Notes: generated from the letters alone by a model not told the origin. Positions 33,229 to 44,875 are shown, numbered from the stretch's first letter. The stretch is 49,277 nucleotides of DNA from an uncultured Collinsella sp. (GCA_959026535.1 CAUFMB010000013.1:1-49277); one strand, 5' to 3'. Numbers and translations are program-made.

Positions 33229-34149
33229 CTACACGCGCAGGTAGCGACGCATGGCGATGGCAGAACCAAAGAGGCCGATAATCACGCCGACCAGAATCAG
33301 CGCAGCATAGGTCACCAGGTAGTACTGCATCGGCAGGGCAAACGACATCCAGCCGATGCTCTCCTGCAAACGCGGAATCATCAGATTGCGCAGCAGCTCC
33401 AGAACGCCGATGGAAAGCAGCGAGCCCAAAATGGCCTGCAGTACGCCCTCGGTGATAAACGGGCCACGAATGAAGCCGTTGCTGGCACCGACCAGACGCA
33501 TAATCGCAATCTCACGACGACGCGCCGTAATGGACAGGCGAATCGTGTTGTTGATAAAGATGAACGCGATAAAAGTCAGCAGGCCAACGAGCACCACGGC
33601 GGCGATGCGGATGTAGTTGGTCACCTGGAACAGGCGGCTCACTTCCTCCTGGCCGTACAGCACGCTCGCGTTGACGTCGCCGTCATCCGCGATCTTCTGG
33701 AAATCGGCATTCTTCTTGAGCTTCTTGGCCGTGCTCTCGACCTGAGACGGATCGTCCATCTCAATCGCAAACGAGGCGGGCAGCGGGTTCTGGCCGTCGA
33801 GCGCGCTCATGGTGGCGTCGGCGTTACCCGACATCTTGCTCGTATACTCGGCCAGTGCGTCGTCCTTGTCCTTATAGGTCACGGACTTGACGTTATTCCA
33901 CGTCTTAAGCTCGGCCTCAAAAGCCTGAACATCGGCCTGATCGGCGTCATCACTAATGAACGCATTGATGACAACCTGATCCTCGACGGTGCCGATCACG
34001 GAGTTCAGCATCGCGGAGCCCATGATGAACAGGCCGATGATAAACAGCGAAAGGAAGATCGTGATGACGGCGCCGAGCGAGGTAGTCCAGTTACGGAAGA
34101 AGTGGCTGATTGCCTCTTTGAAGGAGTAGCCCACGTTAGTTGGTGCCAT
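33229..34149 (-). CDS. ftsX: Cell-division protein FtsX
   Basis: 306 residues. The typical FtsX topology is visible: helix 1 at about 22-46, a large outer domain (about 50-180), and three more helices (about 185-210, 230-255, 275-300). FtsX with FtsE forms the ABC-type complex that activates peptidoglycan hydrolases (NlpC/P60 or RipC-type in actinobacteria) at the septum. The start overlaps the ftsE stop by 14 bases, so the two are translated together. No hydrolase gene is adjacent. Confidence 0.95.
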   Translation of the reverse strand: MAPTNVGYSFKEAISHFFRNWTTSLGAVITIFLSLFIIGLFIMGSAMLNSVIGTVEDQVVINAFISDDADQADVQAFEAELKTWNNVKSVTYKDKDDALAEYTSKMSGNADATMSALDGQNPLPASFAIEMDDPSQVESTAKKLKKNADFQKIADDGDVNASVLYGQEEVSRLFQVTNYIRIAAVVLVGLLTFIAFIFINNTIRLSITARRREIAIMRLVGASNGFIRGPFITEGVLQAILGSLLSIGVLELLRNLMIPRLQESIGWMSFALPMQYYLVTYAALILVGVIIGLFGSAIAMRRYLRV

Positions 34150-35356
34150 AGTTGCCGTAACCTCCCCTCTCCTGGTCGCGGATAACGTGGCCGCCCTCGA
34201 GGGCGATCACGCGACGGTGCATGCTATCGACCATCTCGCGGTCGTGCGTGGCGACGATCACGGTGGTGCCGGTGCGGTTAATACGCTCGAGCAGCTTCAT
34301 GATGCCCAGCGAGATCGCCGGGTCGAGGTTGCCCGTCGGCTCGTCGCAGATCAGCAGCGGCGGACGGTTGACCATAGCGCGGGCGACGGCAACGCGCTGC
34401 TGCTCGCCACCGGAAAGCTGGTCGGGCAGCGAGTCCATCTGATCGGCCAGGCCGACCAGACGCAGCACCTCGGGCACCTGGCTGCGAATGACGCCCTTGG
34501 GCTTGCCGATGCACTGCAGGGCAAACGCCACGTTTTCGTAGGCGGTCTTTTGCGGCAGAAGCTTAAAGTCCTGGAACACGGCGCCAATCTGGCGGCGCAG
34601 GAACGGAACCTTGCGGTTCTTGATCTTCATGAGGTCCTGACCGGCAACCAGGATGCGACCGCTCGTCGGCTTGACGTCACGGTTGAGCGTCGACAGCAGC
34701 GTGGTCTTACCCGAGCCGGAGTGACCGACCAGGAAGACGAACTCGCCCGGATAGATCTCGATGTTGATGTCGTCGAGTGCAGGCTTGTTGGGCTGTGCCG
34801 GATAGATCTTGGTGACATGCTCCATAAGGATGACGGGCTCGACACCGGCCTGCTTGGCCATCTTCTTGCGGCTGGCCTGCGGATCGATGGGCGCAAACAC
34901 CGACGTGAAATCGGGGTTGTTGAGCGCGTTATCGAGGCTTGCGACCTCGGCGGCCTGATCGCTCTCGACCACCGGGGCAGCAGGCTGCGTGGGGTCGGGA
35001 ATAGCGGCAAAGAGACCGGACTGCGCAGGCTGAGGAGCCGGCGTCGCAGGGGCCATGGGGTCGGGAATGCCGGCCATGGTAGGCTGCGGCGTGGCGGCAC
35101 CAGCCTGAGGCTGCTCCACGCGAGCGGTCACGGCCTGAACGGGCTCAAAACCCGCCGTGCCGGAAAGCGCGACATCGCTGGTTGGATTGTAGGCAAAGGG
35201 ATCGGATGCCGGCTGTGCCTGATCTGCCGGCTGAGCGGGGGCCTGAGCAACAGACTGGCCCTCTGAATCCGGAGTGGCGAAACGACTGCCCTGGACGCCT
35301 GCCTGCGTCTTGGGGGCATCATCGCCCGCACCGGAGGTACGGAAGTGGTTACCCAC
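34136..35356 (-). CDS. ftsE: Cell-division ATP-binding protein FtsE with long N-terminal extension
   Basis: 406 residues, where FtsE is normally about 225. The ATPase part starts near residue 172 (PVILMEHVTKIYP) and has Walker A GHSGSGKTTLL, signature LSGGEQQRVAVARAM, Walker B LLICDEPTGNLD and the H-loop THDREM. The first 170 residues are rich in Pro, Ala and Gln (repeated AQPA, PDP, PTMAGIPDPMAP), so probably disordered, ending in a basic stretch SRKKMAKQ. The GTG start at 35356 has AAGGAG 5 bases upstream, so the extension is translated. It may bind a divisome partner; the function is unknown. Confidence 0.93.
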   Translation of the reverse strand: MGNHFRTSGAGDDAPKTQAGVQGSRFATPDSEGQSVAQAPAQPADQAQPASDPFAYNPTSDVALSGTAGFEPVQAVTARVEQPQAGAATPQPTMAGIPDPMAPATPAPQPAQSGLFAAIPDPTQPAAPVVESDQAAEVASLDNALNNPDFTSVFAPIDPQASRKKMAKQAGVEPVILMEHVTKIYPAQPNKPALDDINIEIYPGEFVFLVGHSGSGKTTLLSTLNRDVKPTSGRILVAGQDLMKIKNRKVPFLRRQIGAVFQDFKLLPQKTAYENVAFALQCIGKPKGVIRSQVPEVLRLVGLADQMDSLPDQLSGGEQQRVAVARAMVNRPPLLICDEPTGNLDPAISLGIMKLLERINRTGTTVIVATHDREMVDSMHRRVIALEGGHVIRDQERGGYGNYGTN

Positions 35357-35460
35357 TGGTGCTCCTTATCATCGTGCGTTTAAACTACATGAGCGCTTTG
35401 TATTTTAGCAGTATTAGCTTTGCTGCACATAAGAAGCATGGCGTGCTTAGGGATCCCGTC

Positions 35461-35583
35461 GGCCGGGCACAGGGCTACTCTCCAAATCGTCCTCGGACAT
35501 GTCGGAGCCCCCGCCGCGCGCTTCGCGCTGCGGGGGCTCCTCCGTCCTGCGGAAAGATTTGGGAGGTAACCCTGTGCCCGGCC
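35461..35583. repeat. 123-nt nested palindrome
   Basis: Three nested stems share one axis: GGCCGGGCACAGGG with CCCTGTGCCCGGCC at the outside, TCCAAATC with GATTTGGG in the middle, and GGAGCCCCCGC with GCGGGGGCTCC at the centre. The 28-nt outer arms differ at only a few positions. It is the largest palindrome in the window and has no other copy here. Confidence 0.9.
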
Positions 35584-35610
35584 TGCGGCTACTAAGGGGC
35601 CTCTTTAGAA

Positions 35611-35672
35611 ATTGCGGTGAAATAAGGACTTTAGCAGTTAAAAGCCCTAATCAATCCCTATTTCACCGCAAC
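35611..35672. repeat. Palindrome family B, copy 3
   Basis: TTGCGGTGAAATA at the left is inverted as TATTTCACCGCAA at the right. The core is unlike those of copies 1 and 2. It lies 28 bases after the 123-nt palindrome. Confidence 0.88.
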
Positions 35673-35765
35673 TTATATTGGGGCTCATTGTTGCGCAACT
35701 TGGGTTGGGGTTTTCGTTTTACAGTTGAGTTAGAAAGATGGTTCTCGGCTTATTGCGAGGTTGGT

Positions 35766-37034
35766 ATGGTTTGTCCGTATTGTGGTGCTGAGCTTGCTGA
35801 TGGGGCTCGGTTTTGTGTGGGATGTGGGGCTGAGCTTGACGGGACACAAGCTATGCCCGTAGCCAACCCTGCGGTTGCGCCGGCACCTGTGGGTTCGCCC
35901 GCCCCCAGCAAAAAGCCCAAGAAAGGCGTCGTGATCGCTATCGTCTGCGCGGCGGTAATCGTTGTTGGCGGGGGCGGTGGGCTGGCGTATCACCTGTATC
36001 AGCAGCATGTTCAGGAGCAGGAGCAGTATGAGTCGGCGCATTCCAAGCATGCGCTCGTGGTGAGTGTAAAGGCTGAAGGTTGGGACACCGATAACGGCGC
36101 TTCTCGTGTACCGGTGCGCGTAAAGGGCAAGACGGTCGACGGAAAGAAGGTCGACAAGGTCGAATATGTTGCCTCTGACGGCTCGGGCATCAAACTTATC
36201 CAGGGCAAGTACACGTTCAAGGCGGCAGGCTCCCCCATCGCCGCCGATGGCACTATCTACCAGGTGCCTTGCACAAAGGCCGAGCTCACGCTCGACGACG
36301 CTTTTGCCAAGGGCGAGAAGATTGACTTGGCAGAACTCGCCGAGCAGGATTCGGTTTTGGACTTTACACCCATCGATGCTGTCGACGTGACCGACGACGA
36401 GATCAACGACGCCGTGACACTCGCCATGGCATACAAGGGCAAGGACGCGCCCAACGTCGATGCACTGCAACACGCCGCAACGAACCGCCGCGACACCGCC
36501 GTCACGGCCAAGAAAGCCGCCGAAGAGGAAGCGGCGCGCCAAGCCGAGGGACAGCGCAAAGCCGCCGCACGCCACATCGAGGCCCAAACCTTCAGTGTCG
36601 ACCTGCCCGAGTATTGGGATGGCAGGGTCACGGCAAAGGTCAACGGGGATTCGATAGGGCTGTACTCGACCGCCTATCCCGACAAATACATCGGCAGTCT
36701 TACCGGATATGACCATGAGGTATGGGGTGGCGGCGATATCGGTGGCGGGTGTGTAAAGGACATCAACCTCGGCGGCGGTCGCTATGTAGAAATATGGATT
36801 ACGCGCTGGTCCTACGACGCCGCGATGGCTCATCTTTCCAAATTCTCATCGAGCTCGAGCGCCTGCTCTGATGATGCCGCCCGCGAGACTCTCGATTTAC
36901 AGTCCTTGGGAGCCGTCTCATTCGATACCATCGTCTCCGAAATGAAAGCGGCAAACGCGCCGGAATCCAAAACGCTCTTCAAGGCAGATGATATCTTTGC
37001 CGGCACCCTCGCCCCGACCGTAAAACCTCTCTAG
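35766..37034 (+). CDS. Zinc-ribbon membrane protein with extracytoplasmic domain
   Basis: 422 residues. An N-terminal zinc ribbon (CPYCGAELADGARFCVGCG) is followed by a Pro/Ala linker, one membrane helix (about 58-80, GVVIAIVCAAVIVVGGGGG) and a large outer part. The outer part has an Ala/Glu/Lys helix (about 235-265) before a C-terminal domain containing FSVDLPEYWDGRVTAKV. This layout is common in Coriobacteriia and Firmicutes, where the ribbon stays in the cytoplasm. The outer domain is not one I can name. ATG 35766 follows GCGAGG; the codons here use more T than the neighbouring genes. Confidence 0.8.
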   Translation: MVCPYCGAELADGARFCVGCGAELDGTQAMPVANPAVAPAPVGSPAPSKKPKKGVVIAIVCAAVIVVGGGGGLAYHLYQQHVQEQEQYESAHSKHALVVSVKAEGWDTDNGASRVPVRVKGKTVDGKKVDKVEYVASDGSGIKLIQGKYTFKAAGSPIAADGTIYQVPCTKAELTLDDAFAKGEKIDLAELAEQDSVLDFTPIDAVDVTDDEINDAVTLAMAYKGKDAPNVDALQHAATNRRDTAVTAKKAAEEEAARQAEGQRKAAARHIEAQTFSVDLPEYWDGRVTAKVNGDSIGLYSTAYPDKYIGSLTGYDHEVWGGGDIGGGCVKDINLGGGRYVEIWITRWSYDAAMAHLSKFSSSSSACSDDAARETLDLQSLGAVSFDTIVSEMKAANAPESKTLFKADDIFAGTLAPTVKPL

Positions 37035-37061
37035 CTTCTTCCCTGCTTTCCCCTAAACAAA

Positions 37062-37098
37062 AAGCCAGGGCGCCTCCACATGGAAGGCACCCCGGCTT
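37062..37098. terminator. Bidirectional terminator
   Basis: AAGCC-GGG-GCCT pairs with AGGC-CCC-GGCTT with two bulged mismatches, flanked by AAAAA and by TTATTTATT. It separates the convergent zinc-ribbon gene and transketolase. Confidence 0.82.
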
Positions 37099-37151
37099 AT
37101 TTATTGCCCAATACGGGGACGGCTCTCAAGTTAAGGCCAACGCAAAACGCC

Positions 37152-38093
37152 TTAGGCCAAGAACTCCTTGGTGGTCGCCACGATGTTCGCGGCGTCCAGA
37201 CCGTACTTGTGCAGGAGCTCGGCACCCGGGCCGGACTCGCCGAAGGTGTCGTTGACGCCAATCTTCTTAAGCGGCGTCGGGCACTGCTCGCACAGGACGT
37301 CGGCGACGGCGCTGCCAAGGCCACCGATCACGGAGTGCTCCTCGACGGTCACGACGTGGCCGGTCTTGGTGGCGCTCTTGACGATCAGGTCGGCGTCGAT
37401 GGGCTTGATGGTGTGCATGTTGATGACCTCGGCATCGATGCCCTCGGCAGCAAGCTGCTCAGCGGCCTCGAGCGCCTCGCCGACCATCAGGCCGCAGGCG
37501 ATGATGGTGACGTCGGTGCCCTCGCGCATGACGATGCCCTTGCCTACCTCGAACTTGTAGGTCTCGGGGTCGTTGATAACCGGCGAGGCCAGACGGGCGA
37601 AGCGCATGTACACGGGGCCGTCGCACTCGTAGGCGGCGCGCGTCACGGCGCGGGCCTCGACGTCGTCGGCGGGAACGATCACGGTCATGCCGGGGATGAC
37701 GCGCATCAGGGCGATATCCTCGCAGCACTGGTGCGTGGCGCCGTCCTCGCCCACCGAGATACCGGCGTGCGTGGCACCGATCTTAACGTTAAGGTGCGGA
37801 TAGCCGATGGAGTTGCGGACCTGCTCAAAGGCGCGGCCAGCAGCGAACATGGCAAAGCTGCTCGCGAAGGCAACGCGACCGGTGGTTGCGATACCGGCGG
37901 CAACACCCATCAGGTTGCTCTCGGCGATGCCCACATCGAAGAAGCGGTCGGGGCAGGCTGCCTTGAACTTGCCGGTCTGCGTGGCGGCGGCCAGGTCGGC
38001 GTCGAGGACCACAAAGTCATCGTGCTCGTTGGCGAGCTCGACGAGGGCCTCGCCGTAGCTTACGCGCGTGGCGATTTTCTTGACGTCTGCCAT
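37152..38093 (-). CDS. Transketolase, C-terminal subunit
   Basis: 313 residues. It holds the pyrimidine-binding and C-terminal domains of transketolase: FFDVGIAESNLMGVAAGIA with the catalytic Glu, the helix FAMFAAGRAFEQVRNSI and ATHAGISVGEDGATHQ. Together with the N-terminal subunit gene, it makes one thiamine-diphosphate enzyme moving two-carbon units in the pentose phosphate pathway. The start ATG 38093 lies one base after the stop of the other half, with GGAGAGGAGC inside that gene, so translation is coupled and equal amounts are expected. The split form is common in anaerobes. Confidence 0.94.
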   Translation of the reverse strand: MADVKKIATRVSYGEALVELANEHDDFVVLDADLAAATQTGKFKAACPDRFFDVGIAESNLMGVAAGIATTGRVAFASSFAMFAAGRAFEQVRNSIGYPHLNVKIGATHAGISVGEDGATHQCCEDIALMRVIPGMTVIVPADDVEARAVTRAAYECDGPVYMRFARLASPVINDPETYKFEVGKGIVMREGTDVTIIACGLMVGEALEAAEQLAAEGIDAEVINMHTIKPIDADLIVKSATKTGHVVTVEEHSVIGGLGSAVADVLCEQCPTPLKKIGVNDTFGESGPGAELLHKYGLDAANIVATTKEFLA

Positions 38094-38094
38094 C

Positions 38095-38925
38095 CTAGAG
38101 CTCCTCTCCGGCGGCCGTGAGCTCTGCCATGGCCTGCTCAAACTGCTCATCGTTGGGGGCCTTACCGTGCCAACCCACCTGGTTCTCCATAAAGGAGACG
38201 CCCTTGCCCTTCATGGTCTCGGCGATAATGGCGGTCGGCTGACCCTTGGTGGCGCGAGCCTCGGCAAAGGCGGCGCGGATCTGGTCGAAGTCGTTGCCGT
38301 CGGCGAGCTCCACCACATGGAACTTGAAGGCGCGGAACTTGTCGGCGAGCGGCATGGGGTCGTTGACCTCCTCGACGGGACCGTCGATCTGCAGGCCGTT
38401 GTGGTCGACGATCACGCAGAGGTTGTCGAGCTGCTGGTTGCCGGCAAACATGGCGGCCTCCCAGACCTGGCCCTCCTCGCTCTCGCCGTCGCCCAGCAGG
38501 GCGTAGGTGCGATAGTCGTCGCCCCAGTGTTTGGCGGCAACGGCCATGCCCACGGCGGCGGAGATGCCCTGGCCGAGCGAACCGGTGGACATGTCAACGC
38601 CCGGGGTGTCGTTCATGTTGGGGTGACCCTGCAGGTGGCTGCCGATGTGGCGCAGCGTCTCGAGATCCTCCTTGGGAAAGAACCCGCGCTCGGCGAGCAC
38701 GGCGTACAGACCAGGCGCGCAGTGGCCCTTGGAAAGCACGAAGCGATCGCGGTCGGCCTTGCGGGGGTCGGCCGGGTCGACGTTCATTTCCTCAAAGTAC
38801 AGATAGGTCATGATGTCGGCAGCGCCGAGCGAACCGCCCGGATGGCCGGACTTGGCAGCGTGCACGCCGGTGACGATGCCCTTCCTTACCTCGTTGGCAA
38901 CCTTTTTGAGCTCTTCGTCGCTCAT
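38095..38925 (-). CDS. Transketolase, N-terminal subunit
   Basis: 276 residues with the diphosphate-binding half: SGHPGGSLGAADIMTYLYF, SKGHCAPGLYAVLAE, and the thiamine diphosphate motif GDGESEEGQVWEAAMFAGN-...-N (about 143-175). AAAGGAAGG precedes the ATG. First gene of the two-gene unit; the second half follows after 1 base. A promoter was not convincingly seen in the 207-bp gap upstream. Confidence 0.94.
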   Translation of the reverse strand: MSDEELKKVANEVRKGIVTGVHAAKSGHPGGSLGAADIMTYLYFEEMNVDPADPRKADRDRFVLSKGHCAPGLYAVLAERGFFPKEDLETLRHIGSHLQGHPNMNDTPGVDMSTGSLGQGISAAVGMAVAAKHWGDDYRTYALLGDGESEEGQVWEAAMFAGNQQLDNLCVIVDHNGLQIDGPVEEVNDPMPLADKFRAFKFHVVELADGNDFDQIRAAFAEARATKGQPTAIIAETMKGKGVSFMENQVGWHGKAPNDEQFEQAMAELTAAGEEL

Positions 38926-39132
38926 TGTGCCTTCCTTTCATCCTCATTAGACAAAATGCGCACGGCACCGAAGGTAATCCCAACACAGCCGCAATGCACG
39001 TACGTCATTCATTATGCTGGAAACTGATGGCTTTACCAGAGTTTTTATCATTATTTGAACAATTTAGCAGGCAGAACCGCTGATGAAACGGTTTATCAAT
39101 GTGAACGTCTTTTGGACGGAACGCAGTCGGCC

Positions 39133-40023
39133 CTACGCGTTAATGTCCTTGAAGCCCTCACCGAAAGTTTCCGTAACGTCGGCCACGGTCACGATGGCGC
39201 GCGGGTCGCGCTCGCGCACGATCGTCTTGAGCGTATTGAGCTCGCGACGGCTCACGATGACCATGATCACCGGCTTCTCGGCGCCCGAGTACATACCGGT
39301 CGCCTTAAACTTGGTGCAGCCGCGGCCCAGGCCATACATGATGTCGGCCGCGATATCAGGAAACTTGTCCGAGATGATGAGTACCATACGGCGCCTGTTG
39401 CCGCCGTCGACCACGGCATCGATCACGTAGCCGCTAATGACCATCGAGAGGCCTGCATATAGCGCGTTTTCAACCGAGAAGACCGGGGCCGAGAGAGCGC
39501 ACACGGCAACATCGATCGCCATGACGGTGGAGCCCACCGGTAGCGACGTATTGCGCGAGATAATCTGACCGATGGTGTCAGAGCCGCCAGTGTTGGCACC
39601 GGCGCGCAGCACCATGCCGTAGCCGATACCCGTGATAATGCCGCCCCACATAGCGGGCAGCATCAGGTCGGCATGTGCCAGCGGCGCCACAAACGGAGCA
39701 AACAGGTCGGTGAAGAAGCCCAGCAGCACAAAGCCCGTCGCCGTCTGGACCACGTAGAACATGCCACCCTCGCGCATAACGACCAGCAGCAGCAAGGCAT
39801 TCATCACGATGGTTTGAATACCGACAGGCAGCGAGATGCCATGCGAGGCGCCGACCGCCTGGATAATCGTGGCGAGACCCGTAACGCCGCCGGCAGCAAG
39901 ACCGTTGGGAATCAAAAATAGATCCGTCGCGATAGCGGCCAGAGCGCAGCCCAGCATAATCTTGGGCAGATCGTGAAAGAAGTTCAGCGAAAGAATGCGC
40001 TTGATGTCCAGACGATATGCCAT
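39133..40023 (-). CDS. YitT/DUF2179-family membrane protein
   Basis: 296 residues. Five or six membrane helices (from about 20 to 190) contain the family pattern LIPNGLAAGGVTGLATI and GANTGGSDTIGQII. The cytoplasmic C-terminal DUF2179 domain (about 210-290) has SGAEKPVIMVIVSRRE and VTVADVTETFGEGF. Transport or signalling roles have been suggested for the family but none is settled. ATG 40023 follows GAGGGAGG. A full terminator after prfB ends directly before this ribosome binding site, so expression may depend on read-through or a promoter inside the 110-bp gap. Confidence 0.88.
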   Translation of the reverse strand: MAYRLDIKRILSLNFFHDLPKIMLGCALAAIATDLFLIPNGLAAGGVTGLATIIQAVGASHGISLPVGIQTIVMNALLLLVVMREGGMFYVVQTATGFVLLGFFTDLFAPFVAPLAHADLMLPAMWGGIITGIGYGMVLRAGANTGGSDTIGQIISRNTSLPVGSTVMAIDVAVCALSAPVFSVENALYAGLSMVISGYVIDAVVDGGNRRRMVLIISDKFPDIAADIMYGLGRGCTKFKATGMYSGAEKPVIMVIVSRRELNTLKTIVRERDPRAIVTVADVTETFGEGFKDINA

Positions 40024-40034
40024 GCTGCCTCCCT

Positions 40035-40064
40035 CAAAAAAGCGCACCCAAACGAGTGCGCTTT
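40035..40064 (-). terminator. Terminator-like hairpin abutting the yitT-like ribosome binding site
   Basis: On the minus strand AAAGCGCAC, loop TCGTTTGG, GTGCGCTTT, then a T run totalling six, followed at once by GAGGGAGG and the ATG 40023. A perfect 9-bp stem. Confidence 0.85.
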
Positions 40065-40153
40065 GAACTTCTTGCTGTATTCGATTCTACCGATTCACCG
40101 AGCAAATACCACCCCTGCGAAGTGTTTGCATCGACCCGGAACCAACCATGTGC

Positions 40154-41301
40154 CTAGGCGTCCGGGCCTTCCGCATCGGCGTTGCCGGTTGCCCAGCGAT
40201 GGTAGCCGATCACAAACGGATCCAGATCGCCATCGTCGAGAACGGCCTCGACGTTGCTGGTCTCCACACCCGAGCGCAGGTCCTTGACCATCTGATACGG
40301 GTAGAGCACGTAGCTGCGAATCTGGTTACCAAAACCGATCGTGGTCTTGGGTCCACGAATCTCGTCGAGCGCCTCGGCGCGCTTCTCGAGCTCGATCTCG
40401 TACAGACGGGCCTTGAGAATCTGCATGCACGCGGCCTTGTTCTGAATCTGGCTGCGCTCGTTTTGGCACGTGACCACGATGCCACTGGGAAAATGCGTCA
40501 CGCGTACGGCGGAGTCGGTGGTGTTGACGCCCTGGCCGCCCGGGCCGCTCGCGTGATACACGTCCACGCGGATATCGTCGGGACTGATCTCGATGTCGAT
40601 ATCGTTGGGCAGCACCGGAATGACCTCGACGCCGGCAAACGTGGTCTGGCGGCGCTTCTTGTCGTCGGTGGGACTAATGCGCACCAGACGGTGGACGCCG
40701 GCCTCGGCGCGCAGCATGCCAAACGCGTCCTTGCCCTCGACGGTAAAGGTCGCACGGTCGATGCCGATGACCTCGGCCGCGGGACAATCGTTGATGGTGA
40801 CCTTCCAACCGCGGCGCTGGCAGTACTTCATGTACATCTTAAAGAGCATGAAGGTCCAGTCCTGCGCCTCCAGGCCACCCTGTCCGGGCTTGATGGTCAC
40901 AATCGCGTCGCCGTGATCGAACTCACCGGTAAACCAGCTCGAAAGCTCGAGCTCGTCGATAGCGCGGGCCAGGCGTTCTGCCGTAGCGGAAGCCTCCTCG
41001 CGTAATGCGGCGGCATCGGGGTCGTCGCCCATCTCCTCGGCAAGCTCCAGCGCCGCGCGGGCGTCAGACAGCTCGCCGCGCGCGGTATCCACGGCAGCGA
41101 TATCTTCCTTGGCTCGAGCGATCTCCTCCATGGTGGCGCGAGCGGCGTCGGCGTCATCCCAAAAGCCAGGGGCCACGCTTTTGGCCTCGAGCTCAGTCAC
41201 ACGCGTGCGCTTCTCGTCCAAATGAAGATACGACTCGACCTCGCCGAGCCGGTCCGCAAACGCGTCCAGCTCGGCGGGCGTTACCTCTAAAGCCTCGGCC
41301 A

Positions 41302-41302
<1 letters not shown>
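40154..41302 (-). CDS. prfB: Peptide chain release factor 2
   Basis: 382 residues. RF2 recognises UGA and UAA and triggers peptide release. The catalytic GGQ lies in SGPGGQGVNTTDSAVR. The codon-recognition tripeptide, normally SPF, reads SPT here (RISPTDDKKRR). There is no internal UGA or frameshift site near codon 25, so the autoregulatory frameshift of many RF2 genes is absent. The start overlaps the secA stop by one base (TAATG), so the two are coupled. Confidence 0.94.
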
Positions 41303-44109
<2,807 letters not shown>

Positions 44110-44238
44110 GTGGTTTTCCTTTTTGGCCATCGCCCACGCCGTGCAGCTGCGGGCGAGTTAAACACAGATGATTGTACTTTAGCCAAACAAGGCGCGGCCT
44201 ATACGGTCGACCTCGACCGCCACGTAATAACTACGACC

Positions 44239-44277
44239 AACCTGCCAAAAAGGGACTGGTTTAATTTGTCAGCTTTT
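44239..44277. repeat. Decayed copy of the AACCTGCCAAAA palindrome
   Basis: AACCTGCCAAAAAGGGAC matches the first 18 bases of 30801-30838 exactly, and the right arm (TTTGTCAGC) is eroded. Located upstream of secA. Confidence 0.65.
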
Positions 44278-44305
44278 ATCTGGGAAAACGCTGTCTCTCT
44301 GCCAT

Positions 44306-44372
44306 TTGGCGCAAACCAATCCGTCCCCTTCGTACCAATCTGGTGCCATGGAGACAGGTTCGTTTGCACCAA
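44306..44372. repeat. 67-nt palindrome related to 6895-6961
   Basis: TTGGCGCAAACCAATCCGTC at the left pairs, with several mismatches, with GACAGGTTCGTTTGCACCAA at the right. The inner TACCA-ATC-TGGTG hairpin matches the GCACCA-CCT-TGGTGC centre of 6895-6961. Same length, 67 nt, as that element. Confidence 0.75.
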
Positions 44373-44380
44373 TAAAGGAA

Positions 44381-44414
44381 AAGGGCCGCGCACCCAAACG
44401 GATGCACGGCCCTT
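44381..44414 (-). terminator. rpmE terminator
   Basis: On the minus strand AAGGGCCGTGCA pairs with TGCGCGGCCCTT, followed by TTCC. It lies 35 bases after rpmE. Confidence 0.82.
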
Positions 44415-44449
44415 ATGCCATGAATGCGAGCGATTCCGCGGCGAGCTAT

Positions 44450-44875
44450 TTACTCAGCAGCCTCGGTGGTCTCAGCCTCGGCAGCGGCCTCCTCGACGGG
44501 AGCCTCTGCGGGAGCCTCGGCGGCCTGCTTGGCAGCCTCCTCGGCGAACTTAGCGGCACGCTTAGCCTTCTCGGCAGCCTTAGCCTCAGCGGCGGCCTTG
44601 CGAGCGGCCTCGGCCTCAGCAGCCTTGGCGGCCTTGGCAGCCTTGGCCTCCTCGGCCTTCTTGAGCTGGGCGGCAGCGGCGCCACCGAACTTGTCGGCGA
44701 AGCGCTGGACGCGTCCACCGGTGTCGACGAACTTCTGCTGGCCGGTGTAGAACGGGTGGCACTCGTTGCAAAGCTCGACCTTCATCTCGGACACGGTAGC
44801 GTGCGTCTTGAAGGTGTTGCCGCAGGAGCACGTCACCGTGCACTCGACATACTGGGGATGGATACCCTGCTTCAT
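44450..44875 (-). CDS. rpmE: 50S ribosomal protein L31 with long C-terminal extension
   Basis: 141 residues, twice the usual 70. The first 72 residues are a zinc-type L31: MKQGIHPQY, CSC (16-18), CNECHPFYTG (36 and 39) and FVDTGGRVQRF. The remaining 70 residues are made almost only of Ala, Lys and Glu, with KAAKAA and EEAAAEAE patterns. They should form a charged helix or stay flexible outside the ribosome core. TAAGGAG precedes the ATG. The four zinc cysteines are intact. Confidence 0.95.
   Translation of the reverse strand: MKQGIHPQYVECTVTCSCGNTFKTHATVSEMKVELCNECHPFYTGQQKFVDTGGRVQRFADKFGGAAAAQLKKAEEAKAAKAAKAAEAEAARKAAAEAKAAEKAKRAAKFAEEAAKQAAEAPAEAPVEEAAAEAETTEAAE

Larger units (their letters stand above)
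35357..35765. other. 409-bp divergent region upstream of ftsE
   Basis: It holds the ftsE leader (TAAAAT near 35404 on the minus strand is a possible -10 box), the 123-nt nested palindrome and one family B palindrome, and the ribosome binding site GCGAGG of the plus-strand gene. No further gene is seen; the frame that continues upstream of 35766 passes through both palindromes and is not taken as coding. Confidence 0.55.
44110..44449. other. 340-bp region between secA and rpmE
   Basis: It contains the secA leader, a decayed copy (44239-44277) of the palindrome in front of the serine recombinase gene, the palindrome at 44306-44372 and the rpmE terminator. No gene is seen. Confidence 0.5.

Noticed and set aside
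35499..35765. Longer N-terminus of the zinc-ribbon protein
   Set aside because: It crosses two palindromes; ATG 35766 starts right at the zinc ribbon, as in similar proteins.
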